Source: Streptomyces sp. CC0208
GTDB taxonomy: Bacteria; Actinomycetota; Actinomycetes; Streptomycetales; Streptomycetaceae
Direction of reading: 5' to 3'
Assembly (NCBI RefSeq): GCF_003443735.1
Contig: NZ_CP031969.1
Coordinates: 3,286,001-3,350,000 of the forward strand
DNA: 64,000 bases
Below, piece by piece: positions 53,158-61,725 of the stretch. Within the stretch, counting starts at the first letter, position 1; each line of letters starts with the position of its first letter. The translations under genes were made by a program, and so were the position numbers. The notes under the pieces were generated by a model that made no database searches, was not told the DNA's origin, and was given only the letters and a program-made list of their open reading frames with translations.

Positions 53158-54240
53158 TCAGACAACCGGTACCGCCGTCACCGCCGTCACCGCCGACAGC
53201 CGGTGCACATCCCGGGCCGTCCCCGTGACCCCCGACAAGAACCCCTGCGCCCGCGGGGAGGCCGTCTCTGTCAGCCAGTCCGGGTCGATGTCGCACACGG
53301 CCACACGGACCCCCGTGCCCGCCAACGCCAGCGGCAGGGTGTGCACGACTGTCGAAGGGAAGCTGAGGATCGTACGGCCGATGGGTCCGCGTCGGGCGAT
53401 CAGCTCCAGTGGGAGGTCGGGGCGGACGATCTCCAGCCCCGTCTCCACGGCCAGCCGGTGGAGCTTCTCCGTCGACTCGCGGCGGTGGGCGAAGTAGCGG
53501 GTCGCGCCATGGGACTTGGCCAGGCGGGTGACCGCCTCCACATAACGGTCGGCGTCCACCACGCCTGTCTCGACCAGCGAGGTGCCGACCATGTCCGCGC
53601 CCTTCGTGATGCGCGGCGGGCCGAAGCGGCCGCGGGTCCAGGCGAAGGAGTGGGACGAGACCGTCACGCCTGCCGGCGTCTCCGCCATCGGCATCGAGGA
53701 GAAGATCTCGACTCCCCGGCCCTCCCCCGGTGTCAGGCGCTTGCGGGCCGCCGCGGAGATCGGGGCGAAGGCGAGGTCGCGGGGGCTCGGGCGGCCGCCC
53801 TTGCGGTGCCAGCGCACGAGGCGTTCGCCGCGGGCCAGTTGGCCGACGAACTCCATCGTCGCCGTGCCGTCGTCGACCACGACCAGGTCGGTGGCGCGGG
53901 TGATGGTCAGCAGGAGTTGGACGTAGCGGGAGAACGGGTCGCCCAGGACCACGCGGTCCGCCCTGCGGAGCATGCCCGCGAGGCCCCCGATGGTCTGGAA
54001 GGGGGCCGCGGGGCCGCCCCTCGCCTCCTCCCAGCGGACCTCGTGGCCCTCCTCGCGGGCGAGTTCGGCCATCCGGCGCAGCTGGCCGCGGGTCATGGGG
54101 TCGGTCGGGGACAGCACGACGAGGGTGAGCTCCGCGCCGGGCGCGTGGCCGTGCGCCCACTCCAGCACGTTCAGCAGCTGGACCGGGCTCTCGACGAACG
54201 CGAGAGTGAAGGTGCCGGTGTTTCCGGCGCGGGGGCTCAT
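53158..54240 (-). CDS. Polysialyltransferase/GT52-like glycosyltransferase
   Basis: A 360-residue glycosyltransferase of the bacterial sialyltransferase superfamily (GT52/GT38-like): FTLAFVESPVQLLNVLEWA at the N-terminus and VVVDDGTATMEF with the D-D-G motif. The later HP motif appears as FAHRRES (His-Arg), and FPSTVV gives the Ser-Thr motif. It probably transfers a CMP-activated nonulosonic acid such as Kdn. It ends the minus-strand neuB-neuA cluster. ATG at 54240 with GGGACGG upstream is preferred to ATG at 54273. Confidence 0.75.
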   Translation of the reverse strand: MSPRAGNTGTFTLAFVESPVQLLNVLEWAHGHAPGAELTLVVLSPTDPMTRGQLRRMAELAREEGHEVRWEEARGGPAAPFQTIGGLAGMLRRADRVVLGDPFSRYVQLLLTITRATDLVVVDDGTATMEFVGQLARGERLVRWHRKGGRPSPRDLAFAPISAAARKRLTPGEGRGVEIFSSMPMAETPAGVTVSSHSFAWTRGRFGPPRITKGADMVGTSLVETGVVDADRYVEAVTRLAKSHGATRYFAHRRESTEKLHRLAVETGLEIVRPDLPLELIARRGPIGRTILSFPSTVVHTLPLALAGTGVRVAVCDIDPDWLTETASPRAQGFLSGVTGTARDVHRLSAVTAVTAVPVV

Positions 54241-54337
54241 CGACGTACGACCGTCCCGTCGTAAGGCGCTCATGCGGAGCGCGTAAGGAACACCGGGTCC
54301 CGGACGGACAGTCGCCCGGGACCCGGTTTCTGGTGGC

Positions 54338-55279
54338 TCAGACCGAGATCGGCTCGCCCGCGGCGGCCGCGATCTCCGCCTCGGCGACCACGCCGGTGAC
54401 GCGGCGCAGCTTCTTCATCGGGCCGAGCTCGGAGTCGTAGACCTTCTTGACGCCGTCGCCGAGGGAGGCCTCGATGGTGCGGATGTCGCGGACCAGGCGG
54501 ACCAGGCCCTGCGGCTCGACCGACGCGGCCTGGTCGGAGCCCCACATCGCCCGGTCCAGGGTGATGTGGCGCTCGACGAAGGTGGCGCCCAGGGCGACCG
54601 CGGCGAGCGTGGTCTGCAGGCCCGTCTCGTGGCCGGAGTAGCCGATCGGGACGTTCGGGTACTCCTCCTGGAGCGTGTTGATGACCCGGAGGTTGAGCTC
54701 CTCGGCCTTCGCCGGGTACGTCGAAGTGGCGTGGCAGAGAAGGATGTTCTCCGAGCCGAGGACCTCGACCGCGTGGCGGATCTGCTTCGGGGTGGACATG
54801 CCGGAGGACAGGATGATCGTGCGGCCGGTGGCGCGCAGCGCCTTCAGGAGCTCGTCGTCGGTCAGGGAGGCGGAGGCCACCTTGTGGGCCGGCACGTCGA
54901 ACTTCTCCAGGAAGGCGACGGCCTCGGTGTCCCACGGGGAGGCGAACCAGGCGATCCCCTTCTCCTTGCAGTACTCGTCGATCTGGCGGTACTCGTCCTC
55001 GCCGAACTCCACACGGTGGCGGTAGTCGATGTAGGTCATCCGGCCCCAGGGGGTGTCGCGCTCGATGTCCCACTGGTCGCGCGGGGTGCAGATCTCGGGG
55101 GTGCGCTTCTGGAACTTCACGGCGTCACAGCCGGCTTCGGCGGCCACGTCGATGAGCTTGAAGGCGTTCTCCAGCTCGCCGTTGTGGTTGATGCCGATCT
55201 CGCCGCAGATGTAGACGGGCTGGCCGGGTCCTGCGATGCGCTCGGTGCCGAAGGTGCGCAGGCGGGAGTTAACAGTCAT
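54338..55279 (-). CDS. neuB: NeuB-family nonulosonic acid synthase (SAF domain absent)
   Basis: A 313-residue TIM-barrel synthase that condenses phosphoenolpyruvate with a hexose or hexosamine (phosphate) to a nine-carbon ulosonic acid. Seen are EIGINHNG (27-34), AVKFQKRTPE, WFASPWDTEAVAFLEKF, KVASASLTDDELL, LSSGMSTPKQIRHAV, CHATSTYPA and GYSGHE. The chain stops where most NeuB proteins continue into a C-terminal antifreeze-like SAF domain, so that domain is missing. In S. coelicolor this locus serves Kdn-containing teichulosonic acid, so Kdn or its 9-phosphate is the likely product. It starts 14 bp after the neuA-HAD gene. Confidence 0.9.
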   Translation of the reverse strand: MTVNSRLRTFGTERIAGPGQPVYICGEIGINHNGELENAFKLIDVAAEAGCDAVKFQKRTPEICTPRDQWDIERDTPWGRMTYIDYRHRVEFGEDEYRQIDEYCKEKGIAWFASPWDTEAVAFLEKFDVPAHKVASASLTDDELLKALRATGRTIILSSGMSTPKQIRHAVEVLGSENILLCHATSTYPAKAEELNLRVINTLQEEYPNVPIGYSGHETGLQTTLAAVALGATFVERHITLDRAMWGSDQAASVEPQGLVRLVRDIRTIEASLGDGVKKVYDSELGPMKKLRRVTGVVAEAEIAAAAGEPISV

Positions 55280-55293
55280 GACGGGACGGTTCC

Positions 55294-56559
55294 TTACTTG
55301 TCGAGGGAGTCGAGAGAGGGGCCGAGGATCCAGCTGGCGATCTCTCGGATCGCGCCGTCGCCACCGGGGACGGTGGTGACCGCACGGGCGGCGCCGCGTA
55401 CCACGTCGTGGGCGCTCGCGACCGCCACGGGCCAGCCCACGAGGGCGAAGCACGGGAGGTCGTTGACGTCGTTGCCGACGTAGAGCACGCGCTCGGGCGC
55501 GATGCCCTGCTCCTCGCACCACTGCTTCAGCGCGAGGTCCTTCCGGTCGATGCCGTGCAGCACGGGGATCTTCAGCTTCCGTGCGCGGGCGGCGACGACC
55601 GGGTTCTGCTCCGTGGAGAGGATCAGCATCTTCAGGCCGCTGTCGCGCAGCGCGGCGATGCCGAGTCCGTCGCCGCGGTGCACGGAGACGAACTCCTTTC
55701 CATCGGCGTCGATCAGCACCCGGTCGTCGGTCTGGGTGCCGTCGAAGTCCAGGACGACCGCGTCCACGTCCTCGAAGGAAGGCAGCGAACCGGGGCGGTC
55801 CGCGTCGAAGAGGGGGGCCAGCGCGCGGGCGCGGGCCAGCTCGTGGTGGTCGTCGATCTCCAGCACGCGCGCGGGGTCCGTGCGGACCAGTTCGGTGCGG
55901 CCGAAGAAGCGGTGCTGGTGCTTGCGGAAGCCGGGCGCGTCCATGCCGTAGACGGCGCCGGTCTCCAGGAAGTCCTGGGGGCGGTCCTGGCGGCGCGGGC
56001 GGAAGGACTTGTCGTGGTTGACGCCGTAGCCGCCGCCGACGGCCGCGTCGGCCTCCTCGACGGTGCCCGCGCGGGCCTCGTCGTCCGCGTCGCGCCACAC
56101 GAAGCCGTGGAAGGGGGCCACGGTCATCGCGGAGTCGGCGCCGTTGTCGACGATGGCGCCGACCACCCCGTCCACGTCCTCGCGGATGATGAAGGGGCTG
56201 GTGCACTGCACGAGGAGCACCACGTCGATGCTGGCGCCGTGCAGCGCCTCGTGGGCGTCCATGGCGTGCAGGACGGCGGCCTCGGAGGTGGCGGTGTCGC
56301 CGGCGATGGCGGCCGGCCGCAGCACGACCTCGGCGCCGGCCGAGCGGGCGGCCGCGGCGATGGCCTGGTCGTCGGTGGAGACCACCACGTCGGTCACCAG
56401 GCGGGAGGCCCGGCATTCGCGCACGGCTCGCGCCACGAGGGGGACCCCGCCGACCGGGGCGAGGTTCTTCGCGGGCACGCCCTTGGAGCCGCCGCGCGCG
56501 GGAATCACCGCGAGCACGCGGCGCACGGAAACGCCTTGGCCCGCTTGCGGGTGGGACAT
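55294..56559 (-). CDS. CMP-nonulosonate synthetase fused to HAD phosphatase
   Basis: A 421-residue bifunctional protein. Residues 10 to about 245 are a NeuA-type cytidylyltransferase (VIPARGGSKGVPAKNLAPVGG, LLVQCTSPF, FLETGAVYGM). Residues 262-421 are a KdsC-type HAD phosphatase with DFDGTQTDD (Asp271, Asp273), Lys in DRKDLALKQW and GNDVNDLPC (Asp364, Asp367). It can remove the 9-phosphate and activate the free acid with CTP, giving CMP-Kdn or a similar donor. The upstream neighbour on this strand is the DUF6716 gene, 36 bp away. Confidence 0.92.
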   Translation of the reverse strand: MSHPQAGQGVSVRRVLAVIPARGGSKGVPAKNLAPVGGVPLVARAVRECRASRLVTDVVVSTDDQAIAAAARSAGAEVVLRPAAIAGDTATSEAAVLHAMDAHEALHGASIDVVLLVQCTSPFIIREDVDGVVGAIVDNGADSAMTVAPFHGFVWRDADDEARAGTVEEADAAVGGGYGVNHDKSFRPRRQDRPQDFLETGAVYGMDAPGFRKHQHRFFGRTELVRTDPARVLEIDDHHELARARALAPLFDADRPGSLPSFEDVDAVVLDFDGTQTDDRVLIDADGKEFVSVHRGDGLGIAALRDSGLKMLILSTEQNPVVAARARKLKIPVLHGIDRKDLALKQWCEEQGIAPERVLYVGNDVNDLPCFALVGWPVAVASAHDVVRGAARAVTTVPGGDGAIREIASWILGPSLDSLDK

Positions 56560-56594
56560 GGGTTCAGCTCCTCGGAAAGGGCTTCGGAAGGTGG

Positions 56595-57956
56595 TCACAG
56601 CTCCCCCATCCGCCGGATCACCGGAGCCACGCGCTGCACCCCGTGCCGGTAGGCGCCCCGGGCCGCGCGGCGCACGATCTGCCGCACCGGGCCCGGCTCC
56701 TTGTCGTGGGCGGGGGCGCCGGGCAGCGGGGTGCCGTCGGGGCCGAGGTGGTGGCGGGCGAGGATGCCGGGCAGGTAGCCGGGGGCGGTGACGGGTGTGT
56801 AGTACGGGGTGAGCGGGGGCAGCTCGGGTGAGGCCAGCAGCTTGGTGATGCGCTCGCGGGCCGCGTCGAAGGCGTGCGCGTAGGTGCCGTCCGCCACGAC
56901 GCCCTGCCGGGCCACCCACTCCTCGTCGGGCACCGGCCGGTGGCCCGCGTCGAGCTGGTCCCAGGAGGCGAGGCAGCCGGAGCCCACGAAGTGGTGGTTG
57001 CCGAGGACCTCGCGGATGCCCAGGTCGGTGAGGACCGCCGTGGGGATCCGCCGGTGCAGTGACTCCAGTGCGGCCGTGGAGCTGATGGTGACCAGCAGGT
57101 CGGTCCGGTCGAGGACCTCACCCATGTGGCCGTAGACCAGCCGGAAGTTGGCCGGCGGATCGAGCCGCTGGATCAGCTTCTGGTACGGCAACTCCTCGAT
57201 GTGCGTGGTGTGTTCGCCGGGCCTGGAGCGCAGCTTGAGCAGCACCTCGCGCTCGGGGTGCAGCCGGGCGTGCCGGATGAGGCGGTCCAGCAGGTACACG
57301 CGGTCCCTGCGGTTGTCCGGCACCGAGGGCTGGACCGCGAACACCACGGTGTACGGGTCGTGTTCCCCTTCGTAGGCCGCCCCGCCGAGGAACGGCAGCG
57401 CCACCTCCGTGACGGAGGAGGCGTCCGCGCCGACGCCCTCGTACACCGCGCGGAAACGCTCGGCGTCCTGGCGGGAGTTGGCGAGGACCAGGTCGGCTCC
57501 GTGCCGCAGGAGCAGGCCGTCGGCGAGCTTCTCGTAGACGACGCCGACATAGCCGGTGACGACGACGGGACGCTTCCTGGGGCCGGGCTGCTGCTCCAGG
57601 CCGTCCCAGACCCGCGCCAGGCCGTGCAGCATGGCCTGGACGCCGCCGCCGACGAGGGCCAGCACGACGATGTCGTACGACGTCTCGGCCATGGCGCGCA
57701 GGAACTCGACGGCGGTGACCTCCCGCAGGGAGTCCGCGCGCACGCCGACCTCTTCGAGCTGGCGGGCGGTGGGCGTGGCCCGCCCGCGCAGCAGGTATCC
57801 GTCCAGCGCGAGGCCGACTTGCGCCTCGCCTCGGGGTCCGGCTTCCATGGACGAACCCGGGGCTATGCGGTCGGCGGTCAGCGCACCCCATTTCCAGCGG
57901 GTGTCGGAGTCCGCGAGGACGGCGATTCGAAGGGACTTCGGTGTACTTGGCGGCAC
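56595..57956 (-). CDS. DUF6716 putative glycosyltransferase
   Basis: A 453-residue protein of the DUF6716 family regularly found in this cluster. LRIAVLADSDTRWKWG opens the fold; later VVVTGYVGVVYEKLADGLLL, VFAVQPSVPDNRRDRVYLLD, KLRSRPGEHTTHIEELPYQK and VTISSTAALESLHR look like a GT-B glycosyltransferase with an HxxE-type acceptor side. The sugar is unknown. Start: GTG at 57956, 7 nt after TAGCGT and without a ribosome site, so probably leaderless; the TTG at 57977 is rejected. It heads the minus-strand part of the cluster. Confidence 0.78.
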   Translation of the reverse strand: MPPSTPKSLRIAVLADSDTRWKWGALTADRIAPGSSMEAGPRGEAQVGLALDGYLLRGRATPTARQLEEVGVRADSLREVTAVEFLRAMAETSYDIVVLALVGGGVQAMLHGLARVWDGLEQQPGPRKRPVVVTGYVGVVYEKLADGLLLRHGADLVLANSRQDAERFRAVYEGVGADASSVTEVALPFLGGAAYEGEHDPYTVVFAVQPSVPDNRRDRVYLLDRLIRHARLHPEREVLLKLRSRPGEHTTHIEELPYQKLIQRLDPPANFRLVYGHMGEVLDRTDLLVTISSTAALESLHRRIPTAVLTDLGIREVLGNHHFVGSGCLASWDQLDAGHRPVPDEEWVARQGVVADGTYAHAFDAARERITKLLASPELPPLTPYYTPVTAPGYLPGILARHHLGPDGTPLPGAPAHDKEPGPVRQIVRRAARGAYRHGVQRVAPVIRRMGEL

Positions 57957-57963
57957 GAGGACG

Positions 57964-57969
57964 ACGCTA
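57964..57969 (-). promoter_or_regulatory. -10 box TAGCGT, 7 nt before GTG
   Basis: TAGCGT on the minus strand with a 7-nt gap (57957-57963) to the DUF6716 GTG. The same box and gap occur on the plus strand at 58142-58147. Confidence 0.6.
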
Positions 57970-58141
57970 GGAAGCAATTTCTAGGTGCGGCCCAACCGCG
58001 AATCAACGAGAAGTTAACAAAAGCCCACCGAGAGCCGAACTGGCCCGCCGAAGACCGGGAAGTACACGGGATGCACCGTTCCGACACATCGAGTTCACCC
58101 GCAGTCCCCTTGCCGGAAAGTTCCTCAGCCGGACCGCCTTC

Positions 58142-58147
58142 TAGCGT
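58142..58147 (+). promoter_or_regulatory. -10 box TAGCGT, 7 nt before GTG
   Basis: TAGCGT then seven bases (58148-58154) and the GT2 GTG at 58155. It mirrors the DUF6716 promoter, so the two arms of the cluster appear to have matched leaderless promoters. Confidence 0.6.
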
Positions 58148-58154
58148 TTCTCGG

Positions 58155-59141
58155 GTGCCTAAGCTCTCCGTCATCGTGCCGTTCTACAACGTGCAGCAAT
58201 ACGCCCCGGACACCCTCCGAAGTCTTCGCATGAATGCGCGGCGAGATTTCGAGTTCGTGCTGGTGAACGACAAATCCAAGGACGAAACTCCGGCGATTCT
58301 CGACCGTGCGGCCGAGGAGCTCTCGGACGTCGCCCAGGTGCAGGTCCTCCACCACGAGACGAACGGAGGGCTCGCCACCGCGCGCAACACCGGCCTGGAC
58401 GCGGCGCGCGGCGAGTATCTGACCTTCCTGGACGGCGACGACTGGCTCGCGCCGGGCTACCTCTCGGAACTGGTCGCAGCCATCGAGGGGTTGGGCTGCG
58501 ACTTCGTCCGCACCGACCATGTGCAGACCGTGGCGCGCGCCCGCACCGTGCACCGGGTCCCGATCGGGCGCCGGAACGAGGTGCTGAACCCCCGGGACGC
58601 GATCCTGCCCGCCGACCGCTCGACCTCCGTCGACTACGCGTACGCGTGGGCCGGTGCCTACCACCGCCGCCTGCTCGACAAGGGTCTGCTGCACTTCACC
58701 GACGGGCTGCGCACGGCCGAGGACCGGCCGTGGATCTGGAAGCTGCACCGCGAGGCCGAGTCGTTCGCCGTGGTGAGCCTGCTGGGCGTGTTCTACCGGC
58801 GCGGGGTGGCCTCCTCGCTCACCCAGATCGGCGATGCCCGCCAGCTCGACTTCATCCGCGCCTTCGACCAGGTCATCGAGGAGACGGCGGCGGACCGGGA
58901 CGCCGACCGGCTGCTGCCCAAGGCGGTGCGCACCTACTGCGCGATCATGGCCCACCATCTCTCCGACGAGTCCAAGTGGGAGCCCTCCGTGGCCAGGCAG
59001 CTGCGGGCGATGAGCGCGGCTGCCATACGGCGGATGCCGCAGGACATGCTCGGTGACGTGCTCGACACCATGGACCTGCAGCGTTCCGCCAAGCTGCGGC
59101 GGCTGCGTCGGCGGGTCACGACTGCGAAGGCGGCCGCGTGA
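58155..59141 (+). CDS. Family 2 glycosyltransferase
   Basis: A 328-residue GT-A enzyme: KLSVIVPFYNVQQYAPDTL (residues 3-21), FVLVNDKSKDETPAIL, GGLATARNTGLDAARGEYL and TFLDGDDWL with the metal-binding DxD. The second half (RPWIWKLHREAESF onward) is typical of wall-polymer glycosyltransferases without membrane spans. It probably adds a sugar to the teichulosonic-type chain. The GTG at 58155 follows the TAGCGT box; longer upstream frames are antisense artefacts. The polysialyltransferase-like gene begins within its stop codon. Confidence 0.88.
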   Translation: MPKLSVIVPFYNVQQYAPDTLRSLRMNARRDFEFVLVNDKSKDETPAILDRAAEELSDVAQVQVLHHETNGGLATARNTGLDAARGEYLTFLDGDDWLAPGYLSELVAAIEGLGCDFVRTDHVQTVARARTVHRVPIGRRNEVLNPRDAILPADRSTSVDYAYAWAGAYHRRLLDKGLLHFTDGLRTAEDRPWIWKLHREAESFAVVSLLGVFYRRGVASSLTQIGDARQLDFIRAFDQVIEETAADRDADRLLPKAVRTYCAIMAHHLSDESKWEPSVARQLRAMSAAAIRRMPQDMLGDVLDTMDLQRSAKLRRLRRRVTTAKAAA

Positions 59142-60484
59142 TGTCACCGACCGGTTCCCGTACGACCCAGATCTTCTGCGCCTCCACGCTGTACGGCGCG
59201 GTCACCCTGGCCGCCGCGATCGACTCCGACCTCTTCGAGGAGCCCGAGCGCCGGGTGCTGCTGGTGTTCAACAACACGGCGACACCGGAGACCTCGACGC
59301 CGCTGGACGAGATGCCGGGCTTCGCGCCGCTGCGCGACCACTTCGACGAGGTGCTGTCCTGGAACGAGGCGATCCGGCCCTTCCACCCGGGCTCCTGGAC
59401 GCCCCGCCCCGACGACATCCCCCTCTTCGAGCGCTACCTGCGGCTGCTGTGGGGCCTCGGCGACGACCGGGTCGAACTGGTCCTGGAGTCCATCCAGGTC
59501 ACCCCCGCCCTCACCGTCGCCCAGATCTTCACCGGCGCCCCCGTCGACGTCTACGCCGACGGCCTGATGAGCTACGGCCCCACCCGCAACAAGCTCGACC
59601 CGCTGGTCGGCACGCGGGTGCGCCGGCTGCTCCACCTGGACCTGGTCGCGGGCCTGACGCCGATGCTGCTGACCGAGTTCGGCGTACCGCCGGTCGTGGT
59701 GCCGACGTCCGCGTTCCTGAAGGCGATGGGCGAACTGACCGCCGCCGTGGAGGAGTTGCCGCCCCTGCCGGACAACGCGGCGCTCCTGCTCGGCCAGTAC
59801 CTGTCCGCGCTGGACATCCTCTCCCCCGCGGAGGAGGAGGACCTGCACGTACGGATGCTGAAGGGTGCGGTCGCCCAGGGGCACCGCTCAGTCGTGTTCA
59901 AGCCGCACCCCAGCGCACCGGCCCGCTACAGCCGGGCGCTGGAGGCCGAGGCGGAGAAACTCGGCGTCGACCTCACCGTCCTCGACACCCCGGTGCTCGC
60001 CGAGGTGCTGTTCGCCAAGGCCCGGCCCGCGCTGGTCGTCGGCTGCTTCTCCACCGCGCTGTTCACGGCCTGTGCCCTCTACGACCTGCCGGCCGCCCGC
60101 GTCGGCACCGAGCTGCTCCTGGAGCGGCTGACGCCGTACCAGAACAGCAACCGGGTCCCGGTGGTGCTGGCCGACGCGGTGCTGCCGGACCTGGAGGGCC
60201 GAGAGGGGCAGGAGGCCGTTCCCGCGGACCTGCTCAACGCTCTGATCACCGCGCTCGGTTTCACCTTGCAGCCACAGATCCATCCGTCGCTGCGTCCGGC
60301 CGCGGAACGCTTTCTCTCCCAGCACTTCGGCCCGCGCACCCGCCGCTATTTCCGGAAGAAGCGCCTGACGTCGTTGGGGCTGCCGGGCGGAATCCCGCAG
60401 CGGCTGACGTTCCTGCCGCGCAACTCCACCGCTCGCCGTGTGGTGCGGCGGGCGCGGGCGCTGAAGAAGGCTGTGAAACGCTAG
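59141..60484 (+). CDS. Polysialyltransferase-family glycosyltransferase
   Basis: A 447-residue protein of the alpha-2,8-polysialyltransferase type (GT38-like). The acidic-Gly motif is VYADGLMSYG (Asp140-Gly141), the HP motif is FKPHPSAP (His256-Pro257), and the Ser-Thr motif is GCFSTALF (Ser304-Thr305), all three needed for CMP-sialate transfer in known members. It most likely polymerises CMP-Kdn in the cell-wall polymer. The last 60 residues are strongly basic, suited to membrane contact. The ATG overlaps the GT2 stop (TGATG), so they are translationally coupled. Confidence 0.85.
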   Translation: MSPTGSRTTQIFCASTLYGAVTLAAAIDSDLFEEPERRVLLVFNNTATPETSTPLDEMPGFAPLRDHFDEVLSWNEAIRPFHPGSWTPRPDDIPLFERYLRLLWGLGDDRVELVLESIQVTPALTVAQIFTGAPVDVYADGLMSYGPTRNKLDPLVGTRVRRLLHLDLVAGLTPMLLTEFGVPPVVVPTSAFLKAMGELTAAVEELPPLPDNAALLLGQYLSALDILSPAEEEDLHVRMLKGAVAQGHRSVVFKPHPSAPARYSRALEAEAEKLGVDLTVLDTPVLAEVLFAKARPALVVGCFSTALFTACALYDLPAARVGTELLLERLTPYQNSNRVPVVLADAVLPDLEGREGQEAVPADLLNALITALGFTLQPQIHPSLRPAAERFLSQHFGPRTRRYFRKKRLTSLGLPGGIPQRLTFLPRNSTARRVVRRARALKKAVKR

Positions 60485-60527
60485 GCGAAACACGGGGTGA
60501 ACCACGGGAAGCGCGTGCGCGGCCCTT

Positions 60528-60570
60528 CGTGAAAGGCCGGGTCATACGCTCATGACCTGGCCCTTTCGCG
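60528..60570 (+). terminator. Imperfect hairpin after the polysialyltransferase-like gene
   Basis: An approximately 18-bp stem with one bulge and wobble pairs (arms 60528-60545 and 60552-60570) and a 6-nt loop, 44 bp past the stop codon. There is no T run. Confidence 0.6.
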
Positions 60571-60690
60571 GAGTCCGGGACCTGTGACACCCCGTGTTGC
60601 CCGCGCGGAACCTGCTGTTCACGCCCAACGATTGAGAGTGCGGACGGCTTCCGGCCACGGGCAGTTCGGCGGAAGTTCACAGACCTTCCA

Positions 60691-60696
60691 TAGCTT
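60691..60696 (+). promoter_or_regulatory. -10 box TAGCTT, 6 nt before ATG
   Basis: TAGCTT is followed by CTCCGA and the ATG at 60703, with no ribosome site. It is a third probable leaderless promoter in this cluster. Confidence 0.55.
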
Positions 60697-60702
60697 CTCC
60701 GA

Positions 60703-61725
60703 ATGCCCCAGCAGGACATTCGACCGCGAATACCCGATGTCGTCCCGGCAGAGCTGACGCCGCCGGGACCGGAGCCCGTGCGCCGCTCCCTCGTCTCGTA
60801 CGTCCTCCCGGTCTACAACGAGGAAGACGGCATCAAGGCGTTCCACACCGAGCTGACCACGGCGCTCGATGAACGTCCTGAGTCGGACTACGAGTTGGTG
60901 TACGTCAACGACGGCTCCGGCGACGGTTCCCTGGCGATCCTGAAGGATCTCGCCAAGAACGACGAGCGGGTCCGGGTCGTCGACTTCGCCCGCAACTTCG
61001 GGCACCAGATCGCCATCACCGCCGGTCTCGACGTGGCTCGGGGCGACGCGGTGATCGTGATGGACACCGATCTGCAGGATCCGCCGCGGGTCAGCCTGGA
61101 GCTGGTGGACGCCTGGCGGGAGGGTGCCGAGATCGTGCACGCCCGTCGGCGCTCCCGCCAGGACACCGCGTTCAAGCGGGCCACCGCCCACCTCTACTAC
61201 CGGGTCCTGCGCTCCTCCACCGACGTGGACATCCCGCTGGACACCGGGGACTTCCGGCTCCTTGACCGGCGGGTCGCGGACGAGCTGCGCAAGTACCGTG
61301 AGCGCAGCCGCTTCGTCCGCGGGATCGTCGCCTCGATGGGCTACCGGCAGACCGAGGTGGCCTTCGACCGCGACGAACGCTTCGCGGGCGAGACGAAGTA
61401 CCCGCTGCGCAAGATGGCCCGCCTCGCGATCGACGGCATGACCAGCTTCTCCACCGCCCCGCTGAAGATGATCACCCGGCTGGGCTTCGTGGTCCTCGTG
61501 CTGTCGCTGCTCGGCATTCTCTACGCGCTCGCGATGAAGTTCTTCCGCCCCGACATCACCGTCTCCGGCTGGACGATGATGATGTGCGTCGTGCTGTTCC
61601 TGGGGGGCACGCAGATGCTGTCGCTGGGTGTCATCGGCGCGTACATCGGGCGCATCTACAGCGAGGCGCAGGGCAGGCCGCTGTATCTGGTGCGTGACGT
61701 GATCGGCGGCGACGGTGACCGCTGA
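60703..61725 (+). CDS. GtrB/dolichyl-phosphate-type family 2 glycosyltransferase
   Basis: A 340-residue polyprenyl-phosphate glycosyltransferase: SYVLPVYNEEDGIKAFHTEL, LVYVNDGSGDGSLAIL, VVDFARNFGHQIAITAGLD and VIVMDTDLQDPP (DxD) form the catalytic domain, and two C-terminal spans (about 260-285 and 295-318) anchor it. It should load a sugar onto undecaprenyl phosphate on the cytoplasmic face. The GtrA-type flippase gene overlaps its end by 11 bp, the classic lipid-linked sugar pair. Which sugar is not visible. Confidence 0.92.
   Translation: MPQQDIRPRIPDVVPAELTPPGPEPVRRSLVSYVLPVYNEEDGIKAFHTELTTALDERPESDYELVYVNDGSGDGSLAILKDLAKNDERVRVVDFARNFGHQIAITAGLDVARGDAVIVMDTDLQDPPRVSLELVDAWREGAEIVHARRRSRQDTAFKRATAHLYYRVLRSSTDVDIPLDTGDFRLLDRRVADELRKYRERSRFVRGIVASMGYRQTEVAFDRDERFAGETKYPLRKMARLAIDGMTSFSTAPLKMITRLGFVVLVLSLLGILYALAMKFFRPDITVSGWTMMMCVVLFLGGTQMLSLGVIGAYIGRIYSEAQGRPLYLVRDVIGGDGDR

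Noticed and set aside
53158..53215. ACCGCCGTC-type repeats at the end of the GT52-like gene as a possible direct-repeat array
   Set aside because: They encode the Ala-Val-Thr repeats of the protein tail and stay in frame, so they are coding slippage rather than a separate element.
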